NCBI RefSeq assembly: GCF_018860755.1 | Contig: NZ_JAHKPW010000078.1 | Location: forward strand, 37,569-101,568 | Direction of reading: 5' to 3' | DNA length: 64,000 bases | Source: Colwellia sp. D2M02 | GTDB lineage: Bacteria > Pseudomonadota > Gammaproteobacteria > Enterobacterales > Alteromonadaceae | Program-made: the position numbers and the translations under genes | The notes under the pieces: generated by a model | The model's database searches: none | The model's input: the letters and a program-made list of their open reading frames with translations, nothing else | Told to the model about the DNA's origin: nothing | Part shown: piece by piece, positions 9,204 through 18,255 of the stretch | Position numbering within the stretch: the first letter of the stretch is position 1 | How the letters are laid out: each line of letters opens with the position of its first letter

Positions 9204-10414
9204 TAATCAAGCGCCCTTAGTAATAAATCTAGTTGCTGTGTTTTGGCATAACGAGAATAACTTGCACTCTGCCTTTCGCCGTCTGTTTGTTGTTCCAACA
9301 TACGTGAAATGGCTCGCTTAATATTTTCACTCGTTTCAGCGACTTCTGTTGCCGCAACAGTACTTAGTAATGTTCCTGTGGCGCCTTCTTCTGGCGTGAG
9401 CGCGAGTATAGGTTTATTACAACGAATATACTCATAAGCTTTACCCGGAATTTGATTATTAAAAAGCTTGCCCTGAATTAACACCAACGCATTGGCTGAC
9501 ATCATTTCAGCTAACGATTCTTTATAGGCAATATTGGCTCTAAACTCTACGATATCTTCAATACCTAGTTCATTAACCTGAGATTTAACCGCTGGACTAT
9601 TCACTGCTCCTCGAAAAGCCAAAACAAAGTTGCTACTGTCAATAACGCCTTCATTTTTAAGCACTGATAATGCACTAAATAAAGCTTGGGGATCACGTCC
9701 TTGAGGGTAAATTGCGCCACTATGCAATAGCGTAAAACGAGAGCTATCAACCGTTGCTACAGTAGGTAAATCATTAAAGTTAGCTTCATCAAAGCCGTTT
9801 TCAATCACGCAAAACTTAGATAACTTTTCGTCGGGATATAATCGTCGATAAAGCTGCGCTGATCGCTCAGTAGTAAACACCGCCTTGCTACAATGAGTTA
9901 TTGTTTTCTTTTCAATCCACTTTGCGACAAAGCTGTATTGCTGAGCATTACTGTCATAACGACACTGTAAAGGGTCACGATAGTCTGCTACCCAGTTAAT
10001 TTGACTATGTTGATGCAATTTATAAGCAATATAATGCGCCGTAGAAACCGGGTAAGTTGACCAAATAATATCTGGCTTATATTTGGCAATTAATTTTTTG
10101 CCTAATGGTACAGCACTAATAGCCCAGCTCCACCAACGATCTGGCACTTTACTCCAAGAAAAGTATTTACCTTTAATTGATAAGTCTCTTGCTGAGTCGA
10201 GTGACTTACAGCGATAAACTTTAATGGACTCGGGTATTTTTATATTGCTATCCACTGACCCATAAACACTTTCATTTACCGTTAATACTATTGGTTGCCA
10301 ACCCAGATCAGCTAAGTACTCAGCAAACTTTAATGTTCTTTGGACACCTGCACTTTGACAAGGCGGAAAGTCTAACGCAACCATAAGAATGGTTTTCTTT
10401 TGAGGTAAACTCAT
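9203..10414 (-). CDS. Glycosyltransferase (GT4-like)
   Basis: A 403-residue GT-B glycosyltransferase. The N-terminus TILMVALDFPPCQSAGVQRT is the typical first strand and glycine-rich loop. IIWSTYPVSTAHYIAYKL and VADYRDPLQ are characteristic of a subgroup common in exopolysaccharide and O-antigen loci. FTLLHSGAIYPQGRDPQALF and QIPGKAYEYIRCNKPILAL mark the donor-binding domain. It overlaps the upstream deacetylase by 4 bp and the downstream flippase by 1 bp, so it is in a tightly coupled operon. The sugar transferred is unknown. Confidence 0.8.
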   Translation of the reverse strand: MSLPQKKTILMVALDFPPCQSAGVQRTLKFAEYLADLGWQPIVLTVNESVYGSVDSNIKIPESIKVYRCKSLDSARDLSIKGKYFSWSKVPDRWWSWAISAVPLGKKLIAKYKPDIIWSTYPVSTAHYIAYKLHQHSQINWVADYRDPLQCRYDSNAQQYSFVAKWIEKKTITHCSKAVFTTERSAQLYRRLYPDEKLSKFCVIENGFDEANFNDLPTVATVDSSRFTLLHSGAIYPQGRDPQALFSALSVLKNEGVIDSSNFVLAFRGAVNSPAVKSQVNELGIEDIVEFRANIAYKESLAEMMSANALVLIQGKLFNNQIPGKAYEYIRCNKPILALTPEEGATGTLLSTVAATEVAETSENIKRAISRMLEQQTDGERQSASYSRYAKTQQLDLLLRALD

Positions 10415-11379
10415 TTACCAATTAACCTTGTATATTTTTCATTAAAATTTAACGCTAAACGTAAATTAAACTTGAACTCGGTAACATCCCACGGGGTGAA
10501 CCGACTCAATGAAAACAAATTATTATTTTTAGGGGAGATACAGCCCCAGTCAGTACTAAATGCGGCGGTAAAGCCACACTCTTTAGCTATTCGTTGATGG
10601 TTATCATTAAAATCGACCTGATATTTGCCATTAGGGTAAGCAAGAAAATTGACCGGTTTATTAGTTATTTTCTCTAAGTACTGTTTTGAAAGCATCATCT
10701 CAGATTGTACTGTTTGGTCTTGTTCACAAGTTAATATTGGGTGGTTAACGGTATGCGCACCAATTTCCATTCCTGCTTCAGAAAGAGCAAATATTTGTTG
10801 CTCACTCAAAAATTGATGTTTGAGTTGAGGTTTACCTGTTTTATTTAATAACTGCTCAATTAAATGATTACGCTCATCATTGCTTTGATATTTAATTATT
10901 TTAGCTATTTTCTTAACGCACTCTATTCGTTGACTATAGGTAGCAACAGGGTAATTTACCGCTAAATAAACTAATGTTTCATCACTAGCAGGTAACTGCA
11001 TAATTGCTGATGAAACCAGCTCATCCCACAAATAGCCTTGCTGTATTCCTGAGGTACTAATAAAGAATGTCGCAACTAGCTCATGTTTTTGTAACAAAGG
11101 AAATATTTTAGTGTAACTATCTGAGTAACCATCATCTATGCTAATCGCTATTGATCGTTTAGGTAACTTACCTTGCGCCTGTAGTGCTAAGCCCTCAGTT
11201 AAGCTAATAGGGTTAAAATAACGCTTAAGCCAAACAAGCTGCTGCTCAAAGAGTTTTTCGTCCATACATAGCTGATTATACGACTCACCAACACGGTGGT
11301 ATGTCAGTACTGTTAAGCTATTTCGGCTAACTAACGCTGAAATAATACTAACAAACAACTTAATCGATATTTTATGCAT
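10411..11379 (-). CDS. Polysaccharide deacetylase (NodB domain, CE4)
   Basis: Removes N- or O-acetyl groups from a carbohydrate, most simply a step in maturation of the exopolysaccharide. The NodB domain starts with LTVLTYHRVGE (residues 22-32). IAISIDDGYSDSY (78-89) supplies the Asp pair, and EIGAHTVNHPIL (205-216) supplies the metal-binding His209 and His213. AYPNGKY follows. It begins within the last 8 bp of the ligase-like gene and overlaps the next glycosyltransferase by 4 bp. The N-terminal 20 residues are hydrophobic and could act as an uncleaved anchor. It is distinct from the XrtA-type deacetylase at 22117-22983. Confidence 0.82.
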   Translation of the reverse strand: MHKISIKLFVSIISALVSRNSLTVLTYHRVGESYNQLCMDEKLFEQQLVWLKRYFNPISLTEGLALQAQGKLPKRSIAISIDDGYSDSYTKIFPLLQKHELVATFFISTSGIQQGYLWDELVSSAIMQLPASDETLVYLAVNYPVATYSQRIECVKKIAKIIKYQSNDERNHLIEQLLNKTGKPQLKHQFLSEQQIFALSEAGMEIGAHTVNHPILTCEQDQTVQSEMMLSKQYLEKITNKPVNFLAYPNGKYQVDFNDNHQRIAKECGFTAAFSTDWGCISPKNNNLFSLSRFTPWDVTEFKFNLRLALNFNEKYTRLIGK

Positions 11380-12682
11380 ATCGATGTCCTTCCCTTTTAA
11401 TAGCGACTTTCGTTTCTTTTCTTTTAATTAACTCGCATAAGATATGTGCTAACGCAAAAATAGCAAACGAGAGATCAAAGTAAGGTAAACTCAATGCCGC
11501 ACCACCCGCACAATAAGCAATTAAAGAAACCTTTAACATACGTGCTAAGCCAATAAGCCATTCATCGTCTGTATTACGCGTGACCCAGCTTAATTTTCTA
11601 TAAGTGATGAGGAGAATACTTAAAAACATAATTAACCCCACAAAACCTAAATCACCCAGTACCTGAAAATAAATACTATGTGCCGCTTTAGCTTTAGGAA
11701 AGTGAATACCTGTGGTATCAACAATAAAGTTGAGTTTATAAAAATCAGGCTCGTATAACATCCATAATCCTTGGTTTTGCCCTGCTTTAAAACCAGCGCC
11801 AAAAATAGGATTATCTAGTGCCATCAGTGTTGCTTGCTTCCATGCCATGGCTCGACCTAAAAACGACGTATCTTGGTCCATTGTTTCTATGGTATTCATG
11901 CGCCCAGTCCACTCATCAGAAACAAAAGCGCTACTGACACCAACAGCTACAACAAGAAAAATCGAAACCAGTAGTTTACGTTTACTTTGTAGAAAAAAGT
12001 AACCGCCAACCACAATGAGTGCAAGTGTTCCGCCACGAGAATAAGAGCCGAGAATAGCAACAATATTAAAAGCCACAGCCCCCATTAATGCCAACCTAAG
12101 CCATTTAGATTTGGTTTGGCTTAATAAAAACATAATCAATGGAATGGTCATATTTAAAGCTAATGCTAATTCGTTTCGATCCTCTAACCGACTTCCTGGA
12201 ATACCAGCAACTGTATGTCCACCAGCAGTAACAATATACTTAAGCCCTTCAGCAGCGCCAAAATAAGCTGCCGATAAACAAATAGCCCAAAGAAAAACAT
12301 TGATGTGATGTTTAGTTTTAATGACAAAAATACAAAGGAAGTAAAAAATAATGATTTTGAGGAAAATATTCCATTCAAACCAAACAATGCTAGGGTTAGA
12401 TAGCGTTAAAGCACTTGAAATTGTCGACCAAATAAAAAAGATTAAAATTAAAACCGTTAGCCCTGAAGCTTCAGTTTTAACTTTATTTCTTTGAAAGAAA
12501 TAAGAGAGAATTGTCGCAAGCGCAATAAGCATGTTATAGCGTAACGACGAGGCAAACCCCCACACCCAACCGTTAGGGAAAAACATCGCACTCCAGATCC
12601 ATAACGATACGCCAATGTAGGGACGCTTGAAGATGAAATATAATAAAGCAGGGAAAACTAAAACTAAAAATATATCGCGCAA
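11372..12682 (-). CDS. O-antigen ligase/polymerase-like membrane protein, exosortase A-associated type
   Basis: A 436-residue polytopic protein with about ten hydrophobic spans, resembling the putative O-glycosylation ligase found with exosortase A. It is also like Wzy polymerases, and would join repeat units or transfer glycan in the periplasm. The start LRDIFLVLVFPALLYFIFKRPYIGVSLWIW is the family N-terminus, and a periplasmic loop holds PIFGAGFKAGQNQG and the AAHSIYFQVLGDLGFVG stretch that is conserved in Wzy_C proteins. Translation starts at TTG (12682-12680), directly after the TAG of a 28-residue micro-ORF. This is an unusual start that suggests dependence on upstream translation. Confidence 0.78.
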   Translation of the reverse strand: MRDIFLVLVFPALLYFIFKRPYIGVSLWIWSAMFFPNGWVWGFASSLRYNMLIALATILSYFFQRNKVKTEASGLTVLILIFFIWSTISSALTLSNPSIVWFEWNIFLKIIIFYFLCIFVIKTKHHINVFLWAICLSAAYFGAAEGLKYIVTAGGHTVAGIPGSRLEDRNELALALNMTIPLIMFLLSQTKSKWLRLALMGAVAFNIVAILGSYSRGGTLALIVVGGYFFLQSKRKLLVSIFLVVAVGVSSAFVSDEWTGRMNTIETMDQDTSFLGRAMAWKQATLMALDNPIFGAGFKAGQNQGLWMLYEPDFYKLNFIVDTTGIHFPKAKAAHSIYFQVLGDLGFVGLIMFLSILLITYRKLSWVTRNTDDEWLIGLARMLKVSLIAYCAGGAALSLPYFDLSFAIFALAHILCELIKRKETKVAIKREGHRYA

Positions 12683-12769
12683 CTACTTGTCCTCGTTATC
12701 ATTTTTAACAGCCCAGTAGCATAAAAATGCGATAGATATTAAGTTAACTAAAAACAATAAACTATCCAT
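12683..12769 (-). CDS. Micro-ORF, 28-residue single-span membrane peptide
   Basis: Between the glycosyltransferase and the ligase-like gene, a short frame starts with ATG (12769-12767) overlapping the end of the glycosyltransferase by 8 bp. It ends at TAG immediately before the TTG of the ligase-like gene, leaving no spare bases. It encodes MDSLLFLVNLISIAFLCYWA followed by VKNDNEDK: a hydrophobic helix of about 19 residues with a charged C-terminal tail, as in genuine small membrane proteins. AGAGGA lies about 11 nt upstream. It could be a subunit of the polymerase/ligase or simply a coupling leader for the TTG start. It has no recognised family, and only context supports it. Confidence 0.5.
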   Translation of the reverse strand: MDSLLFLVNLISIAFLCYWAVKNDNEDK

Positions 12770-13961
12770 GACGACTGATGTCCTCTTGATGAGTTTTAAT
12801 AACTTGCTTAAGCAATAGGTATTGTTTTTCACTAACCTGTTGCCAACCAAAATGCTCTGCCTGCTCTCTTACCTTAGCCGATGAAATATTCTTAGCGAGT
12901 ACTGAATGAATACTCGCTGCTATAGCACCGCTATCTCGCTGCATAATTAACTCGCCAGCGTTAGGATGAGTGATTATTTCAGCACTACCGCCAACATTAG
13001 TCGCCACAACAGGAGTGCCTGATGCTAACGCTTCTAATAAAACGTTTGGCATACCTTCTCTACTTGAGGCTAACACTAATAAATCAGCACTAGCATAATA
13101 GCCAGGTAATTCGGCTTGCTGAATGTTACCAGTAAAAAATACTCTGTCTTGTAAGCCTAACGCTGTCACTAATTGCGTTAACTCGGCTCTCATTTGACCT
13201 TCACCAATCACAATAAGCTTAACCTTAGGTAATTGAGTTAGCGCCTCAATGATTAAGTGATGCCCTTTCAACTCAATTAAATTACCGACACTTAGGATTA
13301 ATTTTTCATCTTTTTCAAATGAAAAAGGTAACGTTGGATGAGTTGCATCAGGGGTAAAAAAATCTAAATCGACGCCATTACGCAATACGATAGGTTGTTT
13401 TGCTTGAGGTGCGAGCTTGACCATTTCATTCGCTAAAGCTTGAGAGACCGCGGCACTTGCATTAACTGTCATTAATGCCTGTTTAATGCGTTTACCTGCA
13501 ATAACATTATCTGGAATAACATTAATATCGCTACCACGGGCTGTTACCATAACCGGAATATTCAGCTTTTTACCTAACCAAGCAGCGACGACACCATCTG
13601 GGTAAAAGTAATGACTATCTATCATATCAACTTGGTAACCGCTTAACGTTAAAGACTTCAGTGCCTTTAGGCAGCTACGATATAAAAAATACGGTGTTAT
13701 ATTCATTCCTACTTTGGGAATGACAAGGTATTTAGGGTGAAAAACGTCAATTCCACTCCGTTTTTCCTGTGTTACGACTTGGCTATATTTTTTATATTCG
13801 GCAGCAGGCAACCAGCTCGGAAAATACGGCACAGGCGCAATCACTTTAACCTGAGCATCAGGATAACGCTTAACTAATTCTCTCACTCTATTTTCAATAA
13901 AAACACCATGACGGTGCTGAATATTATTAGGGTAAAGTGTAGTTAATACGACAATATTCAT
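12762..13961 (-). CDS. Glycosyltransferase family 4 protein
   Basis: A 399-residue GT-B enzyme. N-terminal MNIVVLTTLYPN and HGVFIENRVREL are typical of a GT4 group often found in exosortase and colanic-type loci. TARGSDINVIP lies at the interdomain region. The donor domain shows LILSVGNLIELKGHH, RVFFTGNIQQAELPGYY and LASSREGMPNVLLEALASGTPVVA, including the E-x7-E pattern, then TNVGG. It starts at the last base of the upstream XrtA-associated glycosyltransferase (13961 shared), and its 3' end overlaps the micro-ORF. The specific sugar is unknown. Confidence 0.82.
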   Translation of the reverse strand: MNIVVLTTLYPNNIQHRHGVFIENRVRELVKRYPDAQVKVIAPVPYFPSWLPAAEYKKYSQVVTQEKRSGIDVFHPKYLVIPKVGMNITPYFLYRSCLKALKSLTLSGYQVDMIDSHYFYPDGVVAAWLGKKLNIPVMVTARGSDINVIPDNVIAGKRIKQALMTVNASAAVSQALANEMVKLAPQAKQPIVLRNGVDLDFFTPDATHPTLPFSFEKDEKLILSVGNLIELKGHHLIIEALTQLPKVKLIVIGEGQMRAELTQLVTALGLQDRVFFTGNIQQAELPGYYASADLLVLASSREGMPNVLLEALASGTPVVATNVGGSAEIITHPNAGELIMQRDSGAIAASIHSVLAKNISSAKVREQAEHFGWQQVSEKQYLLLKQVIKTHQEDISRHG

Positions 13962-15175
13962 TATTTTATCAGTGAGTTATATAATGGAAGGTAATTACTT
14001 ACGCTGTTTTTCCAATTACGGATATTTTCAACATAGTTTCTACCGTTAACTAAGACACTTTGTAATTTTTCTTTGTCGTCAAGTAACTCAATGATGCGCT
14101 CACTTAGCTGTTCATCATCGCCCGCCTGAAATAAAAAACCGGTTTCGTTATCAATAATCAGTTCTCTATGTCCACCAACATCAGATGCAATAACGGGTTT
14201 ACCTTGCGCCATAGCTTCTAATGGTTTTAACGGTGTTACCAATTCAGTTAAGCGCATAGGTTTACGCGGATAAACTAATAAGTCGACCAAACTATAGTAC
14301 TTACCTACTTCACTATGGGCGACACGACCCGTAAAAATAACTTTGCCTTCAATACCTAATAGCGTTACTAACTGCTTTAAGTTTTGCTCTTGCGGGCCAC
14401 CACCTACTAATAATAATCGTGCCTTAGGATTATGAGCCAGTATTGCTGGCATTGCCTTAATCGCTAAGTCTAGCCCTTCATAGGCATAAAAAGAGCCTAA
14501 AAATCCCAGCACATCGCAACCTGTTAGCTCTAATGTTTCAGCAAGATCAGCGTTATTGGTTTTGTCTTGCGCTGTTATTACATCAAATTGCTCGATATTA
14601 ACGGCATTACCAATAACGGTAAATTTACTTTCTGGGAAGCCACGATTAATCAAGTCGCCTTTAAGACCTTCACAAATAGTGGTAACGGCACTGGCATGAC
14701 GAACAACATGGGTTTCCATTTTACGAGTTAAGCGATAACGTAAGTCGTTTTCTTTACAGCTACCATGGTCAACCGCTGCATCTTCCCAAAAGGCACGAAT
14801 TTCATAAACCACCGGTAAACCAGACTTGCGCCCTGCCTTTAATGCGGCTAATCCGTTCAATGCTGGAGAGTGAGCATGAATAATGTCAGGCTTTTCGATT
14901 TCAATAACTTCTAAAATACGCGCAACCATAGGCGCAACATACGCCAGCTGATTTAAAACGGGTAGTTTTGACATAACCCCTGAAATAGGTGCGCTACGAT
15001 AAAATTTAAGCCCGTCTACTTCTTCAACCTCAATTTGGTCATTACCATGTTTAGGGCTAGTAACATGGCACGTTTCTATACCCAATGCTTGTTGTTGCTT
15101 TAAAATAGAGCGACTACGAAAGGTATAACCGCTGTGTAGTGGAATTGAATGATCAAATACATGTAAAACTTTCAT
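13961..15175 (-). CDS. PEP-CTERM/exosortase A-associated glycosyltransferase, Daro_2409-like family
   Basis: A 404-residue GT4 enzyme whose N-terminus, VLHVFDHSIPLHSGYTFRSR, closely matches the exosortase A-associated Daro_2409-type family as I know it. It also has YEIRAFWEDAAVDHG and CEGLKGDLINRGF, plus the donor-domain parts VLGFLGSFYAYEGLDLAI, LLLVGGGPQEQNL and EAMAQGKPVIASDVGGH. It follows the amidotransferase gene by 16 bp. Family membership ties it to the XrtA polysaccharide rather than to lipopolysaccharide. Linkage formed and acceptor are unknown. Confidence 0.85.
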   Translation of the reverse strand: MKVLHVFDHSIPLHSGYTFRSRSILKQQQALGIETCHVTSPKHGNDQIEVEEVDGLKFYRSAPISGVMSKLPVLNQLAYVAPMVARILEVIEIEKPDIIHAHSPALNGLAALKAGRKSGLPVVYEIRAFWEDAAVDHGSCKENDLRYRLTRKMETHVVRHASAVTTICEGLKGDLINRGFPESKFTVIGNAVNIEQFDVITAQDKTNNADLAETLELTGCDVLGFLGSFYAYEGLDLAIKAMPAILAHNPKARLLLVGGGPQEQNLKQLVTLLGIEGKVIFTGRVAHSEVGKYYSLVDLLVYPRKPMRLTELVTPLKPLEAMAQGKPVIASDVGGHRELIIDNETGFLFQAGDDEQLSERIIELLDDKEKLQSVLVNGRNYVENIRNWKNSVSNYLPLYNSLIK

Positions 15176-15191
15176 TATTTTCTAGTACCTT

Positions 15192-17138
15192 CTATGCTGC
15201 TTCAGCTTGTTTATAAAAAGAAGCAAACATTAATAATGTCCATAATGGTGCGCTATATTCACGTCGGCCTGATTGATGGTCATCTAACCATTGAGTAATG
15301 GTGTTCATATTAAATAAACCACTGTTATGCATTTGTTCACTCAACAGAGTATCACGTAGTTTTTGCTTTAACGGCCCTCTGAACCAGTCAGCTAATGGCA
15401 CTCTAAAGCCCATTTTTTTACGATAAAGCACATCGTGTGGTAAGTGTGGCTCCATCGCTTTTTTCAAAATATATTTACCACAACCGTTTTTAAGCTTTAA
15501 TGCTGTTGGAATTTTAGCGGACCATTCTACAAATTTATGATCAAGAAACGGTACCCTCACTTCTAAGCTGTGCGCCATACTTGCACGGTCAACTTTTGTT
15601 AAAATATCGCCAACTAAATAGGTTTTAATATCTAAATATTGAATCAATGATAATGGGTCATTACCATCAAAGTTGGCTTGGTGTTCTCTAAACACTTCAA
15701 GTGCGGTATAGCCTTTTAGTTCTTGATATAGTTCATCAGAAAACAATGCCTTGCGCTGAGCATCATTTAATAATGACACCCCATGAAAGTAACCTTCGGC
15801 AGTGTCCATTGCTAACGATTGAAAAGTAGTTTTTGCGCGTAAAAATTGTGGTGCCCAATCCATTTTAGGGTAGATTTTACCTAAGGTACCAAAAATAGGC
15901 TTACGTACCGAATAAGGTAAAATAGAACGTACTTTTTCTTCGTTCATCATCAAACCATAACGACGATAACCCGCTAATAACTCATCTGCGCCATCGCCCG
16001 ATAAACAAACAGTAACTTTTTCGCGTGCCATTTGGCAGACACGGTAAGTAGGCATAGCAGAGCTATCAGCATAAGGTTCATCATATAAGCCCGCAAGAAT
16101 ATCAACTAACTCAAAATCATCGCTGGCAACAATTTGCTCGTGATGGTCAGTTTGGTACATTGCAGCAACTTCGCGCGCGAAATCGGTTTCATTATAATCT
16201 TTAACATCAAACCCTATTGAGCAAGTAGTAACTGCTTTTTTCGTGTCACTGTCTTGATTAGCATCTAAGGTTTCAGGATTAGACAATTGTGACATCATGG
16301 CGACAACAGCACTTGAGTCTACGCCTCCTGATAAAAAAGAGCCTAGTGGCACATCAGCCATCATGTGACTTGCAACTGCGCCTTTAAATTGTTTTTCCAT
16401 ATCGGCAATATAATCGTCTTCGGACATATTAATTTGCTGTGAGTAACTCACGTCCCAGTACTGTTCAATAACAGGTGTCGAGTTACCTGCTTGTAGCGTG
16501 ATAGTATGTCCAGGAGGTAATTTAGCCACTTGCTGATAGATAGTATGCGGCTCTGCGGCATAGCCTAAAGCAAAATATTGCTCGATAGCCTTTGCATCAA
16601 TTTTTTTATTCAATCCGGGTACTAACGTGATACTTTTCAGTTCTGACGCAAAATATAAAGTGCCCTCGATAATAGAATAGAATAATGGTTTTATCCCTAA
16701 GCGATCGCGAGCAATAAATAGCGTTTTCGCTTGTTTATCCCATATGGCAAAAGTAAACATACCTTGTAATTTATCAACACAAGCACTGCCCCATTGCATG
16801 TATGCATGTAGAATGACTTCAGTGTCACTATGACTATGAAATACATGTCCAAGCTGCTCTAACTCAATACGGGTATCTTTGAAGTTATAGATTTCGCCAT
16901 TGAAAATAAGCACATAGTTGCCATCATCACTGGCCATTGGCTGTTGACCTGTTGATAAGTCAATAATGGATAAACGACGATGCCCTAGTGCAACATGTTC
17001 ATCTAAATACTCGCCGCCCTCGTCTGGTCCACGATGAAATTGCGCCTGATTCATTTGCGCTAATAATTGTTGATTGACTGACGCTTCAGTTAGTGATTTT
17101 TCAGCTGCAAGGTGGAGAAAACCGGTAATACCGCACAT
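15192..17138 (-). CDS. XrtA/PEP-CTERM system amidotransferase (asparagine synthase-like)
   Basis: A 648-residue class II glutamine amidotransferase fused to an asparagine synthase ATP-pyrophosphatase domain. The nucleophile is Cys2 (MCGITGF). QFHRGPDEGG, FNGEIYN and the DTEVIL segment form the glutaminase domain. The synthase domain has the P-loop LSGGVDSSAVVAMM and the conserved CLSGDGADELLAGYRRY. In exosortase A loci this family replaces true asparagine synthase and is thought to amidate a sugar acid or another acceptor in the polymer pathway, but its substrate is not established. It lies 4 bp from the upstream glycosyltransferase end. Confidence 0.85.
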   Translation of the reverse strand: MCGITGFLHLAAEKSLTEASVNQQLLAQMNQAQFHRGPDEGGEYLDEHVALGHRRLSIIDLSTGQQPMASDDGNYVLIFNGEIYNFKDTRIELEQLGHVFHSHSDTEVILHAYMQWGSACVDKLQGMFTFAIWDKQAKTLFIARDRLGIKPLFYSIIEGTLYFASELKSITLVPGLNKKIDAKAIEQYFALGYAAEPHTIYQQVAKLPPGHTITLQAGNSTPVIEQYWDVSYSQQINMSEDDYIADMEKQFKGAVASHMMADVPLGSFLSGGVDSSAVVAMMSQLSNPETLDANQDSDTKKAVTTCSIGFDVKDYNETDFAREVAAMYQTDHHEQIVASDDFELVDILAGLYDEPYADSSAMPTYRVCQMAREKVTVCLSGDGADELLAGYRRYGLMMNEEKVRSILPYSVRKPIFGTLGKIYPKMDWAPQFLRAKTTFQSLAMDTAEGYFHGVSLLNDAQRKALFSDELYQELKGYTALEVFREHQANFDGNDPLSLIQYLDIKTYLVGDILTKVDRASMAHSLEVRVPFLDHKFVEWSAKIPTALKLKNGCGKYILKKAMEPHLPHDVLYRKKMGFRVPLADWFRGPLKQKLRDTLLSEQMHNSGLFNMNTITQWLDDHQSGRREYSAPLWTLLMFASFYKQAEAA

Positions 17139-17142
17139 TCGT

Positions 17143-18255
17143 TTATTGTCCTTTAACTAGCGTTTTGTATTGCTGCAAATACGCATTAACCATGTTTGTT
17201 TCATTAAAATTAGTAAGCACTTTATTTCGGGCATTTTCGCCATGCTCAATAATGAGTTCGGGTTGTTTTATGTAACGCTTTAAAGCTTGAGCTAGTGCTT
17301 CAGGATTACTTTTTTCCACTAAATAACCTTCAACACCATCGGTAATCACTTCTGGAATACCACCAACGTTGGTGGATACCACCGGAGTTTTTGCTGACAT
17401 GGCTTCAAGAATAGTCATAGGAATACCTTCGGCCACTGACGATAAAACAAATACGTCGGTATTGGCGAGTATTTGTGCAACATCATCTCGAGCCCCTAAA
17501 AAGTCAACGTTGCTTAATTCATGTTCTTGGCAGAACGTTTCAAGTATTACTCTTTGTTCACCATCACCAACAATGGCCAACTGTGGCAATGCTTCAATGC
17601 CAATGTCGTTTTTGAGTAATAAAAAAGCCTTTAATAAGGTTGCATGATCTTTTACTGCGGTGATACGCGCGACAATGGCAAAACGAAGCTGCTTGCTTGG
17701 TGTTTTAGTAATATTAAAAACTTCGGTATTAATGCCGTTTTGAATTAATAGCGTTTTTTTCTGAGTAATGCCAACATGATTAACCAACCAAGAATGTAAG
17801 TCTTCACTTACACAGACATAACACTGAATAAAAGCCGACATTATTTTTCTTAAAAAGTTATGCTTTTTATTCAGTCCTTGTGGATCTCCAATATCGCGGC
17901 CATGCTCTGCATGAATATGCCCCTTCACGCCAGCTAACCAAGCAATAGGATGATACTCAATTGTTGGTAAATTATAAGTGTGCAATATCTGCGGTTTAAG
18001 CTGCCTTAATAGTTTAAACAACTTAAAATGAATACCTAAGTCACTCCCTTGTTTTTTACCCAAGCAATGTACAGTGACTGGATTATCTACGGCTTGCGCA
18101 AAGTTATTGGCATCGGTAAGCGAGATAATAATATGTTGGTAATTCTCATCTTGCATTTGGTTAATACAATTGAGCATTACCCGCTCTAAACCACCAATAT
18201 CTAAACGATAAATAAGGTGAGCAATAATTGGCTTACTATTACTCACCACTTTCAT
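17143..18255 (-). CDS. XrtA/PEP-CTERM-associated sugar transferase (Stp2-like, GT4)
   Basis: A GT4 enzyme starting IIAHLIYRLDIGGLERVMLNCIN, the hallmark of the Stp2 group seen with exosortase A. HAEHGRDIGD and CVSEDLHSWL lie mid-protein. The donor-domain motif is FVLSSVAEGIPMTILEAMSAKTPVV followed by STNVGGIPEVI (key residues E-G-P-E-A-K). The longest frame starts 33 codons earlier with no family likeness, so the start is placed at ATG 18255. A GTG at 18246 fits the AAGGA ribosome site better (8 nt spacing) and is an alternative. Either way the gene overlaps the end of xrtA, so translation is coupled. Confidence 0.83.
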   Translation of the reverse strand: MKVVSNSKPIIAHLIYRLDIGGLERVMLNCINQMQDENYQHIIISLTDANNFAQAVDNPVTVHCLGKKQGSDLGIHFKLFKLLRQLKPQILHTYNLPTIEYHPIAWLAGVKGHIHAEHGRDIGDPQGLNKKHNFLRKIMSAFIQCYVCVSEDLHSWLVNHVGITQKKTLLIQNGINTEVFNITKTPSKQLRFAIVARITAVKDHATLLKAFLLLKNDIGIEALPQLAIVGDGEQRVILETFCQEHELSNVDFLGARDDVAQILANTDVFVLSSVAEGIPMTILEAMSAKTPVVSTNVGGIPEVITDGVEGYLVEKSNPEALAQALKRYIKQPELIIEHGENARNKVLTNFNETNMVNAYLQQYKTLVKGQ

